Made by a program: the position numbers and the translations under genes. From an uncultured Eubacteriales bacterium (lineage in GTDB: Bacteria; Bacillota; Clostridia; Oscillospirales; Oscillospiraceae): a stretch of 35,748 bases of DNA. Of the stretch, positions 17,801 to 25,104 are shown in pieces. Location: positions 1 to 35,748 of the forward strand of contig OMTF01000043.1 of assembly GCA_900313925.1 (NCBI GenBank). The letters are read 5' to 3'. Every line of letters begins with the position of its first letter. Positions within the stretch are counted from its first letter, which is position 1. The notes under the pieces were generated by a model. That model saw nothing but the letters and a program-made list of their open reading frames with translations. It was not told where the DNA came from and did not search any database.

Positions 17801-18633
17801 CGTGCTGCCTCCTCGTCCAGTTCCTTCATAGCCTGTGCATACTGCTCATCGTTCGGAGCCTTGCCGTGCCAGTCGCACTGATTTTCCATGTACGATACAC
17901 CCTTGCCTTTTACGGTGCGCGCCAGAATCATTTTGGGCTTGCCGTTTTTGCTGCCGCGGATTTCGTCGAGTACCCGCACAATCTGTTCCATGTCGTTGCC
18001 GTCAATGTCGTAGGTATCAAAGCCGAAAGCCGCAAAGCGCTCCGTCAGGTTCGCCTCCGGCATGATTTCATCCGTCGTGCCGTCAAGCTGCAGCCCGTTG
18101 TAGTCTACAAAAGCGATTATATTGTCAAGTTTGTACTTCTGGCAGACGTTGGCCGCCTCCCAGATCTCCCCTTCATCGCATTCGCCGTCGCCCAGGATAG
18201 CAAAAACCCGGTAATCCTTGCCGTCCCGCTTGCCTGCGAGTGCCATTCCCGCGGCACAGGCAAATCCCTGACCGAGAGAACCGGTAGAGATATCTATGCC
18301 GGGGCATTTCTTCATGTCCGGATGTCCCTGCAGAATTGAGCCCTCCTTCCGCAGCGTGTGAAGCACATCCTCCGGGAAATATCCCAGAATTGCCAAAGCA
18401 GCGTACTGAACAGGGCATACGTGACCCTTGGACAGGACAAATCGATCCCGATCTTCCCATTGCGGATTTTTCGGATCTATCCGCATCTCGGAAAAATAAA
18501 GAGCAGCCACCATATCCGCCGCGGAGAGGGATCCGCCGGGATGCCCTGACTGCGCCTCATAGATCATGGTAACTGCCGTTCTGCGCAGCTGATTTGCGCG
18601 GCGCTTGAGCATAGTAACCTTATCTTCTTGCAC
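17797..18633 (-). CDS. Split transketolase, N-terminal (thiamine diphosphate) subunit
   Basis: A 278-residue protein containing the diphosphate-binding domain only. SGHPGGSLSAADM (His31) and the metal/ThDP motif GDGECDEGEIWEAAN running to DYNGLQ are intact. I chose GTG 18633: AAGGAGG lies 7 nt upstream of it, whereas an ATG at 18654 would place that site inside the gene. It is first in the operon, about 165 nt behind a strong promoter with an operator-like palindrome. The gene pair replaces the single ~660-residue transketolase. No kinase or sugar isomerase is in this operon, so phosphorylated substrates would need enzymes coded elsewhere. Confidence 0.9.
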   Translation of the reverse strand: MQEDKVTMLKRRANQLRRTAVTMIYEAQSGHPGGSLSAADMVAALYFSEMRIDPKNPQWEDRDRFVLSKGHVCPVQYAALAILGYFPEDVLHTLRKEGSILQGHPDMKKCPGIDISTGSLGQGFACAAGMALAGKRDGKDYRVFAILGDGECDEGEIWEAANVCQKYKLDNIIAFVDYNGLQLDGTTDEIMPEANLTERFAAFGFDTYDIDGNDMEQIVRVLDEIRGSKNGKPKMILARTVKGKGVSYMENQCDWHGKAPNDEQYAQAMKELDEEAAR

Positions 18634-18779
18634 TTTTATTCCTCCTTCTTGCATTCGTACGGCTTTGACGCCGACGCGAGGCTTGTGCCTCCTGCAGTCC
18701 TTTTATCATATCCCGAACCGTCAGAGAAATAAACCCTGCCAGGGCTTTTTTCCAGTTGAAAAAATTTTGCAGTTTAAAG

Positions 18780-18799
18780 TCCAACGTTGGATGTTGGAT
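18780..18799 (-). promoter_or_regulatory. Probable operator for the GntR-family regulator
   Basis: A perfect 12-bp palindrome TCCAACGTTGGA (18780-18791) is followed by a second GTTGGAT half-site in tandem (18786-18792 and 18793-18799). It sits just past the -10 box, at the expected transcription start, where a bound repressor would block the operon. Confidence 0.5.
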
Positions 18800-18805
18800 G
18801 ATTAT

Positions 18806-18835
18806 CTTATATATGGAAATTGCCCAGAGAGTCAA
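18806..18835 (-). promoter_or_regulatory. Sigma-A promoter of the transketolase/TRAP operon
   Basis: On the minus strand TTGACT (18830-18835) and TATAAG (18806-18811) are 18 bp apart; shifting one base gives ATATAA at 17 bp. It is the only strong promoter between the regulator and the operon. Confidence 0.65.
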
Positions 18836-19050
18836 GAGTTTTTCGCGTTGTTACGGGGCGATTTTAAACGATTTGTACAATTTTTACGAATTCCCTGAAA
18901 AATTGTGTGGAAATGAACTATTGACATTCGGAATGCATCGATTCCCAGAGGAAATTCGGTCTCTGTCTTCTGAGCTGAAACCGTTCGTCCTTCCATTATT
19001 CTTTGCGCATTCGATTTGCCCGGTCATTCCGAAAAAGCCCCCTGCGGGAA

Positions 19051-19078
19051 AGAAAAAGCTCCGTTCGTGCAAGGGAGC
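19051..19078 (-). terminator. Rho-independent terminator downstream of the GntR regulator
   Basis: On the minus strand GCTCC (19074-19078) pairs with GGAGC (19058-19062) around an 11-nt loop, followed by TTTTTCT. It is about 140 nt past the regulator stop. The rest of 18836-19219 shows no supported gene. Confidence 0.55.
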
Positions 19079-19219
19079 ATCCCCTGTCAGAGCAGAGCTT
19101 TCGATACATCTTGTATGTGCATTTTGCCTTCCGCAAGCGGAATATTTCCTTTTCCCGGGACGCACCGCGAAGCCGGTTCCCCGCACCGCGGCGCAAAGCA
19201 ATTGCCGCGCCGAGACGAA

Positions 19220-19981
19220 TTAGCGGTTTTCCTCTGCAAGCCGTTTCTCCGGGCGCTCCGACCAGCGGTAGGAGTCTTTCCAGTAGAGGAATGTATAATC
19301 CAGAAGTTCTCCCAGAGTCTTTTCCGACTTGCCCTCGATGAATCGGATTGCCTCTTCGTGGACTTCCACCAGATAATTCTGCGCACTGCAGTTAAAAATC
19401 TTCTGAATCGTTCGATAGCGGGAATCTCTTGTCAGTTCAGCGAGAAAATCGTGCACCGCGACAACGAGCTGGTTTCCCGTCAGCGCCGAAATCGCCGTGT
19501 GCAGGCGCATATCCGCATCCGCAATTTCCGCAATATCGTATTTTTTCTTTCGTATTTTCTGATCCAAATCCGCATTCAGATCTTTTAAATGGGAAATTTC
19601 CTCAGGGCTTGCACTCCGCTGGGCGATCAGCTGATAGATGCCCGTTTCTACGATTCGCCGGAATCCGATAATGTCCCCCGCCGCATCGTCCGAGCCCAAA
19701 AGAGCTTGGTAAATCTGCGGGCTAAGCATCTGCCGGGATGCCTTGTCGCAGACGAAAGTTCCTTCCGGACGGCGGATCTCCACAACGCCATAGGCAATCA
19801 GGGTCCGCATGGCTTCCCGTACTGTATTGCGGCTGCAGCCTAGAGCGTCCATGAGTTCCCGTTCTGTCGGGACCTTCTCTCCCGGTTTGAGCCGGCCGGC
19901 AATGATTTCATCGGTAATCTTGTTAATAACCTGCTGTACGACCGGCGTTTTCTTGACCGGTGTCAAAGTGGATCCAATCAT
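19220..19981 (-). CDS. GntR-family regulator, FadR/FCD subfamily
   Basis: A 253-residue DNA-binding protein. The N-terminal winged helix (residues 1-75) has GRLKPGEKVPTERELMDALG and SRNTVREAMRTLIAYGVVEI, the classic GntR helix-turn-helix. The C-terminal half is an all-helical FCD ligand domain with an Asp near ADADMRLHTAI and His residues that usually bind a metal and an organic-acid ligand. I chose ATG 19981 with GGAGG 10 nt upstream; a GTG at 20008 in frame has a weaker site. It is encoded upstream of, and in the same direction as, the transketolase/TRAP operon, with its own terminator between, and most likely represses that operon until the imported acid or a product appears. Confidence 0.9.
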   Translation of the reverse strand: MIGSTLTPVKKTPVVQQVINKITDEIIAGRLKPGEKVPTERELMDALGCSRNTVREAMRTLIAYGVVEIRRPEGTFVCDKASRQMLSPQIYQALLGSDDAAGDIIGFRRIVETGIYQLIAQRSASPEEISHLKDLNADLDQKIRKKKYDIAEIADADMRLHTAISALTGNQLVVAVHDFLAELTRDSRYRTIQKIFNCSAQNYLVEVHEEAIRFIEGKSEKTLGELLDYTFLYWKDSYRWSERPEKRLAEENR

Positions 19982-20287
19982 TTTGCTGTATCCTCCGCAT
20001 TCTCTCACATCATTCTTCTTTCCGGCTTCTTTTCCTCCGGCCGGTTCCCCCAGGTCTTCATCTCCCCTGGGTTTATTCCTGGTATTTGTTGTGAAAAGAT
20101 AAAACCGTTATAGCGCAGATATTGCGCAAAATCTTTCTGCCGCGTTATGGCTTCCGCTTCCCCGGCTTTTCCCGGTATCGATCCGGTCGACGCTTCCGCG
20201 TCAATAGAGTTATCATCCCTTCCGAGCAGATTCGAAAAAGCGGAACCGTGCTATTTCCCAAAGTTCGGCCGCCGGCATGAAATTCCG
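19982..20287. other. Region between the XRE and GntR regulators
   Basis: No gene seen. It contains an inverted repeat GCGCA/TGCGC (20113-20117 and 20123-20127) beside a TATAAC on the minus strand, and a leader hairpin CCCAGG/CCTGGG (20049-20054 and 20066-20071) ahead of the GntR gene. Either could take part in control of that gene; there is no consensus -35 with correct spacing. Confidence 0.35.
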
Positions 20288-20704
20288 CTACTTGGCGACT
20301 AGGACCTGGATTTTCGATTTATCCATTTTCTCAAGAGTTTCCTGATCAAGGCAGCGGAGCCGCTCCGATCGAATCAAGGCGTCCACAGCTGCCTTTCCAT
20401 AGCTGTCCAAAGAAGCATACATCCGAAGTATTTCCGTTAGCTCGGAAGCAGCGGCCCACCGTCCGTTCGAATTTGCACCCGCTAGCGTGCTTTTCCGTGG
20501 AAATGGGATCTCCGATCGCCCCGCCAGGTAATCGAGGCTGACATGCAGCAGCCTGCACAGTTCGTCCAGCTTCCGGAGGTCCGGCATTCGCCTGTCGGTT
20601 TCCCACATAGCGACTGTGCCCTTGGATACACTCAGTTTTTCCGCCAGCGTCATCTGCGTATATCCGTTTTGCTTTCGCAGTTCCTTTAGCCTTTCTCCGA
20701 TCAT
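20288..20704 (-). CDS. XRE-family helix-turn-helix repressor
   Basis: A 138-residue Cro/CI-type DNA-binding protein. The N-terminal HTH (about residues 5-60) has RLKELRKQNGYTQMTLAEKL and SKGTVAMWETDRRMPDL, ending in the common LCRLLHVSLDYLAG. The C-terminal part (65-138) is a helical region without a recognised domain. Start ATG 20704 was chosen because a near-perfect TAGGAGGTG lies 5 nt upstream. It has its own consensus promoter whose -10 overlaps an inverted repeat, suggesting self-repression. No target gene is adjacent, so it may be a leftover regulator of a lost mobile element. Confidence 0.85.
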   Translation of the reverse strand: MIGERLKELRKQNGYTQMTLAEKLSVSKGTVAMWETDRRMPDLRKLDELCRLLHVSLDYLAGRSEIPFPRKSTLAGANSNGRWAAASELTEILRMYASLDSYGKAAVDALIRSERLRCLDQETLEKMDKSKIQVLVAK

Positions 20705-20725
20705 GGGCACACCTCCTACGTGAGA

Positions 20726-20755
20726 ATAATAGTCCGCTATTTGCAATATTGTCAA
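20726..20755 (-). promoter_or_regulatory. Promoter and probable self-operator of the XRE gene
   Basis: A perfect TTGACA (20750-20755) and TATTAT (20726-20731) are 18 bp apart on the minus strand. The inverted repeat AATAG-4-CTATT (20728-20741) overlaps the -10 box. Confidence 0.65.
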
Positions 20756-21468
20756 TCGGTTTTCAATTTATATACATTTTATTATCTTATTTCTAAATTG
20801 TATGCTATTGTGTGAACTTTGAAAGAAATTATATCAACATTTTGTGAGATTATATATCCCAAAACACCTCACGCCTTCAAAAGGTTTCCATGCCCGGATC
20901 CGGTCTGTGCATAATTCGAATATTGCCTGTTTTCTGTTCCCCGCACGCAAAAGCTCATCCTGTTTTCTTGTGCGCTACGGAACCCGCTTACTTGCCGGAA
21001 TCTGAGGTAGGCCGCCATGAAGCAGGAACAAGGGGCGCTAAAAGAGTGCAAAGCCGGACGGCAGATAAGATAATCGGGTACAAGAAATTCGATGGTGCGG
21101 CTGTTCGGTACGGAAAAATCGCAAAAATTTCATCACCGGATCTCCGTCTGCGGATATTGACACAATGTATTAACCACCCGGTGGTTATTCCAAAACTGCA
21201 TAAAATGACGGCCAGCAGCTGAAAAACCACTGGCCGGAATTATCTCACGAATAATGCGAAAAATTTACTTACTCAAATTCGACAGGACTTAACTGATTCC
21301 GTTTAGGAAATATTGTTCGTCCTGTTCGTGGTTCCGTTGATTATTTGATGTATCCATATTATCCAGCCTATCACCCCTCCTGTTATCATTTTGTTATCAG
21401 CGTTGATAACAGAGGCGAATGGCGCTGTGTTTTTCATGGAACTATTATACTCTTTCTTGGCATGGTTT
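20756..21468. other. Long intergenic region with several inverted repeats, no gene
   Basis: Frames here are short and unlike known proteins. Visible structures are a 17-bp palindrome TAACCACC-C-GGTGGTTA (21171-21187), a hairpin CGGCCAG/CTGGCCG (21209-21215 and 21230-21236), and the GTTATCA cluster at 21380-21412. The far part is AT-rich. It separates the GC-rich catabolic region from the arsenic operon and may contain the end of a mobile element. Confidence 0.5.
21380..21412. repeat. Cluster of GTTATCA motifs forming inverted repeats
   Basis: CTGTTATCA (21380-21388) is an exact inverted match to TGATAACAG (21404-21412), and TGTTATCA (21392-21399) to TGATAACA (21404-21411). Three copies of one motif in 33 bp suggest a protein-binding or recombination site at the downstream edge of the arsenic operon; function is unproven. 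Confidence 0.4.
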
Positions 21469-21834
21469 TCAACGGTCGTCAATCAATTTCATCACCTCTG
21501 ATTCCTTCAAAACCTTACCCACCGAAACGACCTTTTCATTTACGACGAGGGCGGGCATACTCATAGCACCATAGGACATGACCTTTTCCATGTCGGTGAT
21601 ATACTCGACCTCTACGTTGATCCCGAGATTGGAAACAGCTTTTTTGACATTCTCATAAAGCTGGTGGCAGGATTTACACCCGGCGCCAAGCACCTTAATG
21701 CAACAAATGCCCTCAACCGGTTTCCCGCAGCACTCACTGACCGATTTAACTTCTGCGGGTTCATTGCCGGAATTGCCTTCGCAGCAGCAGGTCGGCTGTT
21801 TGAGTTCTTCTTTCTTCTTTCCGAACAGTGACAT
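21469..21834 (-). CDS. Cys-rich thioredoxin-like protein of the arsenic operon
   Basis: A 121-residue protein with a small redox-active-disulfide/thioredoxin fold in the C-terminal 75 residues: GAGCKSCHQL supplies a C-x2-C pair (Cys53, Cys56), and MSMPALVV supplies the cis-Pro. The first 45 residues are unusual, with CCC at 16-18 and CC pairs at 35-36 and 44-45, giving nine Cys in all. I chose ATG 21834 because AAGGAGG lies 8 nt upstream. It is 20 nt behind the ACR3 gene as the last gene of the operon. Related proteins often follow ars permeases and may reduce or hand on As(III); the Cys-rich lead could bind the metalloid. That is inference. Confidence 0.82.
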   Translation of the reverse strand: MSLFGKKKEELKQPTCCCEGNSGNEPAEVKSVSECCGKPVEGICCIKVLGAGCKSCHQLYENVKKAVSNLGINVEVEYITDMEKVMSYGAMSMPALVVNEKVVSVGKVLKESEVMKLIDDR

Positions 21835-21854
21835 GATATAATCCTCCTTTTTTA

Positions 21855-22901
21855 TTATCCCGCAGGAAACCATCCCTGCGTTTTATTGGCTATTCTTACA
21901 AGGCAAAGCATAATGGGCACCTCTGTCAGTACACCAACCGTTGTTGCCAGCGCCGCTGGAGATGATGCTCCAAATAAAGCGATTGCCACAGCCACGGCAA
22001 GTTCAAAGAAATTGGAAGCGCCTATCATTCCTGCCGGTGCTGCTATTTTATACGGTAGTTTCCAGATTCGACACGCAATATATGCAATGGCAAAGATCAG
22101 GAATGTCTGTATTATCAGAGGCACAGCAATTAATACGATGTGAAGCGGGTTTTCAAGAATAACTCCGCCCTGAATGGAAAAAATCATTACAAGTGTGAGC
22201 AACAGTCCTATCGTCGTGACCACATTGAATTTCTTGACGAAGGTATTGTCAAAGTATTCCTTTCCATGGTTTTTAACAACAACTTTTCTTGTTATTAGCC
22301 CTGCCGCAAGTGGTATCACAACAAATAAAACGACTGATAAAATTAACGTATCCCAAGGTACAGTAATATTGGATACACCCAGTAGATATTTGACGATGGG
22401 GACAAACGCCACAAGTATGATAAGGTCATTCGTTGCCACCTGCACAACTGTATAGGCGGGATCGCCGTTAGTAAGCGTACTCCATACGAACACCATTGCC
22501 GTGCATGGCGCTGCGCCAAGAAGAACCGCTCCTGCCAGGTATTCCGTTGCAAGTTCCGGCGAGATCAGTGTCTTGAAGATCACGAAAAAGAATAAGCTGG
22601 CAACTCCGTACATAGTAAATGGCTTGATTACCCAATTGGTTACCCATGTGACGAAAAGTCCTTTGGGATTTTTGCCAACATTGCGAATGCTTTGAAAATC
22701 CACTTTCATCATCATAGGGTAGATCATCAGCCAAATCAGAACTGCCATCGGAATTGACACATTTGCGTATTCAAGTTGTCCGAGGAAATCCGGAATTTGC
22801 GGCATAAGCTTTCCGAGTAAAACACCAATAATCATGCAGAGAATCACCCATATGGTGAGATATCTCTGAAATACACCAATCCCTTTTTTGTTTTCCATCA
22901 T
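21855..22901 (-). CDS. acr3: ACR3-family arsenite efflux permease
   Basis: A 348-residue membrane protein with ten predicted helices and full family length. The helix-4 motif AAPCTAMVFVWS carries the conserved Cys133 needed for arsenite transport in ACR3 proteins, and GASNFFELAVAVAIALFG carries the conserved Glu of the late helix. It exports As(OH)3 driven by the proton gradient. GGAG precedes the ATG by 6 nt. It lies 9 nt after the ArsP-type permease gene and 20 nt before the thioredoxin-like gene, in one operon with arsR. Confidence 0.93.
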   Translation of the reverse strand: MMENKKGIGVFQRYLTIWVILCMIIGVLLGKLMPQIPDFLGQLEYANVSIPMAVLIWLMIYPMMMKVDFQSIRNVGKNPKGLFVTWVTNWVIKPFTMYGVASLFFFVIFKTLISPELATEYLAGAVLLGAAPCTAMVFVWSTLTNGDPAYTVVQVATNDLIILVAFVPIVKYLLGVSNITVPWDTLILSVVLFVVIPLAAGLITRKVVVKNHGKEYFDNTFVKKFNVVTTIGLLLTLVMIFSIQGGVILENPLHIVLIAVPLIIQTFLIFAIAYIACRIWKLPYKIAAPAGMIGASNFFELAVAVAIALFGASSPAALATTVGVLTEVPIMLCLVRIANKTQGWFPAG

Positions 22902-22910
22902 ACTTATCTC

Positions 22911-23906
22911 CTATACCAGCAATCCCTGAATTGCATTAAAGAAATACCCGACAAGGATAATTCCAACAGTACAGCTCGACACAAAAATGGCGAGCAGTTT
23001 CGTTTTGACTGCCTTTTTCAGCATAATCATGGACGGCAGGGAGAGAGTGGTAACACCCATCATAAAGGCGAGTACAACGCCAAGCAATGCTCCTTTCGAG
23101 AGCAATGCTTCAGCGATTGGGATTGTGCCGAAAATGTCAGCATACATCGGAATACCACAGATTGCTGCGATAATCACGCCGAAGGGATTACTACCACCGA
23201 GTGCCTTAATGACCCATTCTTCGGGTATCCAGTTATGAATGACTGCGCCGATACCCACGCCGATCAATACATAGGTAAATACTTTTTTGGCTGTTGAAAC
23301 AACTTGTTCCCAGGCATATTTCAGACGATCCTTAAAATGCAGTTCCTCCTGCGGAAGGTCTATTGTTTTTCCGTTGCGAATGAAGTCCTGCACCTGATCT
23401 TCAAGGCGCAGCTTCTCAATCAGCGTGCCAACGGCTACGGCAATAACAAGGCCAAGAATGACATATACAACGGCAACCTTCCACCCGAAAATACTCATCA
23501 GCAGAACAAGTGAGCCGAGATCGACCATAGGAGAGGAAATCAGGAATGAAAATGTCACGCCCAGCGGGAGCCCTGCGCTTGTGAACCCGATGAACAGCGG
23601 GATTGAGGAACAAGAGCAAAACGGAGTCACAGTGCCAAGCAAGGCGGCAACGATTCGTGCCCCCAGGCCAGTGAACCTTCCGAGAATTTTCTTGCTTCGT
23701 TCCGGCGGAAAGTAGCTCTGAATATACGAGATTATCAGGATCAATACAGCAAGAAGTACCATGATCTTGATGGTATCATAAAGAAAGAATTGTATGCTGC
23801 CGCCGATCCTGTTTTCAGTATTCAGGCCAAAAAAAGACAACATCTGCCCGATCAGCCTATTCAGCCACTTCATTCCAAGAATTTCGTCTTGAATTAGCGT
23901 CCACAT
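22911..23906 (-). CDS. arsP: ArsP-type permease (DUF318/COG0701)
   Basis: A 331-residue membrane protein with 8-10 segments. The family signature TPFCSCSSIPLFIGFTSAG is intact, followed by SFLISSPMVDLGS, and the second half repeats the pattern with CGIPMYADIFGTIPIAEALL. ArsP members export trivalent organoarsenicals such as methylarsenite and roxarsone(III), while others in the family have unknown substrates. A GGAGG site lies 8 nt before the ATG. It sits between arsR and acr3, which supports a metalloid role. No arsenate reductase or arsM is present in the window. Confidence 0.85.
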   Translation of the reverse strand: MWTLIQDEILGMKWLNRLIGQMLSFFGLNTENRIGGSIQFFLYDTIKIMVLLAVLILIISYIQSYFPPERSKKILGRFTGLGARIVAALLGTVTPFCSCSSIPLFIGFTSAGLPLGVTFSFLISSPMVDLGSLVLLMSIFGWKVAVVYVILGLVIAVAVGTLIEKLRLEDQVQDFIRNGKTIDLPQEELHFKDRLKYAWEQVVSTAKKVFTYVLIGVGIGAVIHNWIPEEWVIKALGGSNPFGVIIAAICGIPMYADIFGTIPIAEALLSKGALLGVVLAFMMGVTTLSLPSMIMLKKAVKTKLLAIFVSSCTVGIILVGYFFNAIQGLLV

Positions 23907-23961
23907 AAAGAGCCCTCCGATTCATAAATTGAAATACGTCTATATTTATACGTTTTTATAA

Positions 23962-23979
23962 GCTGTGCCGAAGCACAGC
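23962..23979 (-). promoter_or_regulatory. Hairpin between arsR and arsP
   Basis: A perfect 7-bp stem GCTGTGC/GCACAGC closes a TTCG tetraloop on the minus strand. The tail TTATAAAAACG is only weakly T-rich, so it is more likely an attenuator or RNA-stability element than a full terminator. Confidence 0.4.
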
Positions 23980-23988
23980 CTATAATTA

Positions 23989-24297
23989 TCACTCTTTACA
24001 ACAGCTCGGATCCTGTCCAGTCACTGCTGTCAATTCCTGTAATACCGAAATTGCTTTCAATGCGCCATCCGGCGAGATGGAATAGTGCATCCACTTTCCT
24101 TCTTTTCTTCCGACCACCACACCAGAATCACAGAGAATCTTCATGTGATGCGAAAGTGTAGGCTGGGTAATATGAAGATCGTCCAACAGAACGCAGGCGC
24201 ATTTTTCTCCACCCTGTAGGAGCTTCATGATTTTGATGCGGTTTTCATCACAGAATGCCTTGAACATCTCTGCTGTTTTCTTATCTGTTAATTCCAT
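23989..24297 (-). CDS. arsR: ArsR-family metalloregulatory repressor
   Basis: A 102-residue winged-helix repressor of the SmtB/ArsR family. The recognition helix reads ITQPTLSHHMKILCDSGVV. The As(III) site is indicated by EKCACVLL (Cys33, Cys35), equivalent to the ELCVCDL motif of classical ArsR, with extra Cys at the C-terminus (SCC). I chose ATG 24297 because GAGG is 8 nt upstream; a GTG at 24306 is in frame. As first gene of the operon it would repress itself, arsP, acr3 and the thioredoxin-like gene until arsenite binds. Confidence 0.92.
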   Translation of the reverse strand: MELTDKKTAEMFKAFCDENRIKIMKLLQGGEKCACVLLDDLHITQPTLSHHMKILCDSGVVVGRKEGKWMHYSISPDGALKAISVLQELTAVTGQDPSCCKE

Positions 24298-24331
24298 CCC
24301 GATCACCTCACATTGAAGTTTATCTATCTAT

Positions 24332-24359
24332 ATTATATTCACGAATTTCAATTTGTCAA
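24332..24359 (-). promoter_or_regulatory. Promoter of the ars operon
   Basis: Perfect TTGACA (24354-24359) and TATAAT (24332-24337) boxes are 16 bp apart on the minus strand. A short inverted repeat ATTC-AC-GAAT (24337-24346) in the spacer is a possible ArsR operator half. Confidence 0.7.
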
Positions 24360-24402
24360 TACCTAAGTTTCAAGGACGGCAGTTTTCTTGCCGCCCGATA
24401 CC

Positions 24403-24780
24403 TTATGCGTAGATCAGATCGTTGTTGACCACCTCTACAGCCCGATCCCGGATATTGTTCATCCGCTGCACCCAGAGCATTTGATTCTGGGCCTTGAGTT
24501 GTTCTGTGACGCTCTCCCGAGCTGCCATTTGCTTTACCAGCTCAAGAAACATGTTTTCCGCCTGCTCGTTTAGATCGGCCAGATAACCGTTCAGCTTGCC
24601 TGTGATCTGCAGCTCTGTGTACAGCGCCTTGCGGTGTTGCCGGAGATACCGCAGATGCCGTTGCCCCCATACGCCGATAGGACGCTGTTCTTCGGGCGGG
24701 ACCAGGAGGCACGGGAGATAATAATCCCCGTGCAGCTCGTACCACAGCCCATTATTCTCATCGTAGATTTGCTTTTCCAT
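24403..24780 (-). CDS. tnpV: TnpV-family transposon protein
   Basis: A 125-residue protein resembling TnpV (PF14198) of Tn4451-type mobilizable transposons of clostridia: an N-terminal LWYELHGDYYLPCLLVP, then GVWGQRHLRYLRQHRK and a helical C-terminus. Its function is not known. It begins 9 nt after the relaxase stop, with GGTAGGG upstream of the ATG. No TnpX serine recombinase gene is in the window, so this is part of an incomplete element. Confidence 0.8.
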   Translation of the reverse strand: MEKQIYDENNGLWYELHGDYYLPCLLVPPEEQRPIGVWGQRHLRYLRQHRKALYTELQITGKLNGYLADLNEQAENMFLELVKQMAARESVTEQLKAQNQMLWVQRMNNIRDRAVEVVNNDLIYA

Positions 24781-24789
24781 TGTTTGACC

Positions 24790-24987
24790 CTACCTTTCAT
24801 AATCATAGTTTTTCTGGCGTTGCCGCCGTTTTGTCTGTTGTGCTTCTCTGGCCTGCGCTACCAAATCGTCGATCTGCCTGCTCCCGAATACCTTCCGAAG
24901 GAGAGCATAGTCCTTGTTCTGCTCCCGCAGGACGGTGTTTTCCTCTTTGAGCCGGTCATTGCTCCGAGCCAGACCTTCATTAACATA
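24790..24987 (-). pseudogene. 3' end of a Mob/Pre-family relaxase, truncated by the IS66 element
   Basis: The last roughly 65 codons read NEGLARSNDRLKEENTVL, then ALLRKVFGSRQIDDLVAQA and end KNYDYER. This charged coiled-coil tail matches plasmid-recombination/mobilization enzymes (Mob/Pre, TnpZ-like). Upstream of about 24987 the frame runs into DNA belonging to the IS66 element, so the catalytic N-terminus is absent. The frame remains open further by chance. Confidence 0.7.
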
Positions 24988-25005
24988 GGTCATGATACAA
25001 CAGCA

Positions 25006-25080
25006 AAAAGTGTCATGACCTTTTTTAGCGCTGTATAAGCCGAATAGATCATTACCGGCGAAAAGCGTCATGACTTTTTT
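25006..25080. repeat. Two near-palindromic GTCATGAC boxes upstream of tnpA
   Basis: AAAAG-T-GTCATGAC-C-TTTT (25007-25024) and AAAAG-C-GTCATGAC-TTTT (25062-25078) are near-identical, each self-complementary, with centres 55 bp apart. They sit 25-100 bp before the tnpA start and look like paired protein-binding sites controlling the IS or marking its end. Confidence 0.5.
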
Positions 25081-25104
25081 AATGGATTTCAAGGGAGGAT
25101 ACAG

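Noticed and set aside
18884-19201. Short frames between the regulator and the transketolase operon
   Set aside because: They overlap a terminator, have random composition and compete on both strands.
20890-21230. Frames of 80-110 codons on both strands
   Set aside because: Neither has a start signal or domain; the region is better explained as intergenic with inverted repeats.
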